Assembly (NCBI RefSeq): GCF_018408855.1
Contig: NZ_AP024325.1
Span: forward strand, 930,001-994,000
Source: Caballeronia sp. NK8
GTDB taxonomy: Bacteria; Pseudomonadota; Gammaproteobacteria; Burkholderiales; Burkholderiaceae
DNA length: 64,000 bases
Direction of reading: 5' to 3'
Part shown: piece by piece, positions 62,537 through 64,000 of the stretch
How the letters are laid out: the number at the start of each line of letters is the position of its first letter
Numbering within the stretch: position 1 is the first letter of the stretch
Program-made: the position numbers and the translations under genes
The notes under the pieces: model-generated
Seen by the model: the letters and a program-made list of their open reading frames with translations, nothing else
Told to the model about the DNA's origin: nothing
Database searches by the model: none

Positions 62537-63379
62537 ATGAGCACTCCCGTCATCGAAGAGGTAACGCTCGCCGAGCGTGCCTATCGTATCCGCCGCAATG
62601 CCCTGCTGATGGGCGAAGTGCAAGGCCAGGGATATATCGGTCAGGCGCTCGATATCGCCGATGTACTGGCCGTCGCGTACTTCGGCGCGATGAACTATCG
62701 GCCCGAAGACCCCGAATGGGAAGGCCGCGACCGCTTCCTGCTGTCCAACGGTCACTATGCGATCGCGCTCTACGCCGCGCTGTTCGAAGCGGGCATCCTG
62801 CCGCAAGAGGAACTCGAAACCTACGGCAGCGACGACAGCCGCCTGCCGATGTCCGGCATGGCCAGCTACACGCCCGGCATGGAGATGTCCGGCGGCTCGC
62901 TCGGGCAGGGCCTGACGATCGCGGTGGGCCGTGGTCTCGGTCTGAAGCGCAAGGGTTCGAAGTCGTTCGTCTACACGCTCTTTTCCGATGGCGAACTCGA
63001 CGAAGGCTCGGTCTGGGAAGGCTTGATGTCGGCGGCGCACTGGAAACTCGACAACCTCATCGCGATGGTCGATGTGAACAACCAGCAGGCCGATGGCCCG
63101 TCGACGCAGATCATGGCGTTCGAGCCGCTCGTCGACAAGCTCGAGGCCTTCGGCTGGTATGTGCAGCGCGTGGACGGCAATGATATCGACGCCGTGAAGG
63201 CGGCATTCGACAACGCGCGCACGCTGAAGGAGGCGAAACCGCGCATCATCGTGTGCGATACGAAGATGGGCTGTGGCGTGCCCTTCCTCGAACAGCGCGA
63301 GAAAAACCATTTCATCCGCGTCGATGCCCATGAATGGCAACTGGCGCTCCAGGCACTCGAAGCAGGGAGACAAGCATGA
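62537..63379 (+). CDS. Transketolase, N-terminal (thiamine diphosphate) subunit
   Basis: Protein of 280 aa corresponding to the first half of transketolase. It has FLLSNGHYAIALYA, GGSLGQGLTIAVGRGLG and the cofactor motif SDGELDEGSVWE ... VDVNNQQ, in which Ser replaces the first Gly of the usual GDG. AAGGAGACAAC precedes the ATG. The start of the partner subunit overlaps its stop (ATGA). Split transketolases occur in specialised sugar pathways beside the housekeeping enzyme. Confidence 0.93.
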   Translation: MSTPVIEEVTLAERAYRIRRNALLMGEVQGQGYIGQALDIADVLAVAYFGAMNYRPEDPEWEGRDRFLLSNGHYAIALYAALFEAGILPQEELETYGSDDSRLPMSGMASYTPGMEMSGGSLGQGLTIAVGRGLGLKRKGSKSFVYTLFSDGELDEGSVWEGLMSAAHWKLDNLIAMVDVNNQQADGPSTQIMAFEPLVDKLEAFGWYVQRVDGNDIDAVKAAFDNARTLKEAKPRIIVCDTKMGCGVPFLEQREKNHFIRVDAHEWQLALQALEAGRQA

Positions 63380-64000
63380 GCACCCGTCTGAAAACATCCG
63401 CGATGATCGCGTCGATTGCAAGCGAAGGACAGATCACGCGCTCCGCGCCGTTCGGCCACGCGCTCGTGGAACTGGCGCGAGCGAAGGCGAACGTCATCGG
63501 CATGACAGCAGATCTCGGCAAATACACCGATCTGCATATCCTTGCGAAAGAATTTCCCGAGCGTTATTACCAGATGGGCATGGCCGAGCAATTGTTGATG
63601 GGCGCGGCCTCGGGTTTCGCGCATGAAGGCGCGCAGCCGTTCGTCACCACTTATGCGGTGTTCGCGACGCGCCGTGCGTATGACTTCATCCATCAGACAA
63701 TCGCGGAAGACAATCTCGATGTGAAGATCGTCGCTGCGCTGCCGGGGCTGACAACAGGTTACGGTCCGAGTCACCAGGCGGCGGAAGACCTCGCGCTGAT
63801 GCGCGCGATGCCGAACATGACCGTGATCGATCCGTGCGATGCGCTCGATATCGAGCAGATGGTGCCCGCGATCGCCGCGCACAAGGGTCCGGTCTATGCG
63901 CGACTGTTACGCGGCAACGTGCCCGCCGTCCTCGACGAATACGACTATTCGTTCGAACTCGGCCGTGCAAAGCTCGTGCGCGATGGCCGCGACGTGCTCA
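63376..64000 (+). CDS. Transketolase, C-terminal (pyrimidine-binding) subunit, partial at window end
   Basis: The first 208 codons are visible. They read as the second half of transketolase, with the SAPFGHALVELARA region, TADLGKYTDL, RYYQMGMAEQLLMGAASGFA carrying the catalytic Glu, PGLTTGYGPSHQAAEDLALM and the GPVYARLLRG segment. It starts with ATG overlapping the stop of the N-terminal subunit, a sign of stoichiometric co-translation. The remaining third lies beyond base 64000. Confidence 0.92.
   Translation, partial: MSTRLKTSAMIASIASEGQITRSAPFGHALVELARAKANVIGMTADLGKYTDLHILAKEFPERYYQMGMAEQLLMGAASGFAHEGAQPFVTTYAVFATRRAYDFIHQTIAEDNLDVKIVAALPGLTTGYGPSHQAAEDLALMRAMPNMTVIDPCDALDIEQMVPAIAAHKGPVYARLLRGNVPAVLDEYDYSFELGRAKLVRDGRDVL

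Noticed and set aside
1..64000. CRISPR arrays, tRNA or rRNA genes, insertion sequences, phage or integrase genes
   Set aside because: None was seen: no spaced repeats, no tRNA-like cloverleaf next to genes, no transposase or integrase motifs in any reading frame inspected.

Overview
The window looks like part of a high-GC betaproteobacterial genome of the Burkholderiaceae, most likely Caballeronia or Paraburkholderia. This rests on the GC-rich codon use, two DUF4148 secreted proteins, a DUF3563 protein, a VpsR-type regulator, a YdcH/DUF465 protein, and the many LysR/LacI/AraC/TetR-controlled catabolic islands. Genes are packed tightly on both strands and several convergent pairs overlap at their stop codons. 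I see no rRNA, tRNA, insertion sequence, prophage, integrase or CRISPR array. The content suggests a secondary chromosome or megaplasmid, but that is inference.

Layout. 1-5063: a chemoreceptor cut by the left edge, then a minus-strand operon (SDR dehydrogenase, Rieske ferredoxin, desaturase-family oxygenase) divergent from a LacI regulator; it resembles the rhizopine MocD/MocE oxygenase pair. 5143-10895: a DUF4148 protein, an orphan glycosyltransferase, a TetR/NmrA divergent pair with a readable promoter and operators, and an HdeD-like membrane protein fused to a putative permuted NlpC-like domain. 10928-16747: LacI regulator with a perfect 20-bp operator on its own promoter, a complete sugar ABC transporter and a convergent class II aldolase. 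16995-23636: CspA with terminator, TauE exporter and LysR, PPK2, and small proteins. 24029-30683: a three-step phosphorelay hybrid kinase, a dual-receiver regulator with a degenerate second receiver, and a VpsR-type sigma-54 activator.

31024-39067: MATE exporter, acyltransferase, epoxide-hydrolase-like enzyme, and a LysR-controlled operon of MFS importer, LigI-like lactonase and isocitrate-lyase/PEP-mutase-type lyase. 39074-43578: DUF4148, DUF1330 and HAD proteins, an SDR without its catalytic Ser/Tyr next to a tautomerase, and a periplasmic trehalase. 43701-49128: AraC regulator divergent from SDR, KstD-like flavoprotein, NIPSNAP protein and AAHS transporter, which looks like an undescribed cyclic or aromatic-compound pathway. 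49141-52890: an ECF41 sigma factor with AhpD-like, cupin, LysR and Ohr genes, a 20-codon relic of an epimerase-type SDR, and a promoter-like sequence matching the ECF41 consensus exactly. 53113-55686: GntP permease and secreted aldose epimerase. 56136-58745: a cytoplasmic multi-PAS hybrid kinase. 58794 to the right edge: peroxidase-like protein, LysR, and an operon of SDR, ACS-family importer and split transketolase that runs off the window.

The common pattern is one regulator, one importer and two to four oxidoreductases, lyases or hydrolases per island, as expected of a soil or plant-associated heterotroph. The strongest candidates for new biology are the ECF41 module, the MocDE-like operon, the HdeD fusion, the AraC/KstD/NIPSNAP operon and the MFS-lactonase-lyase operon.
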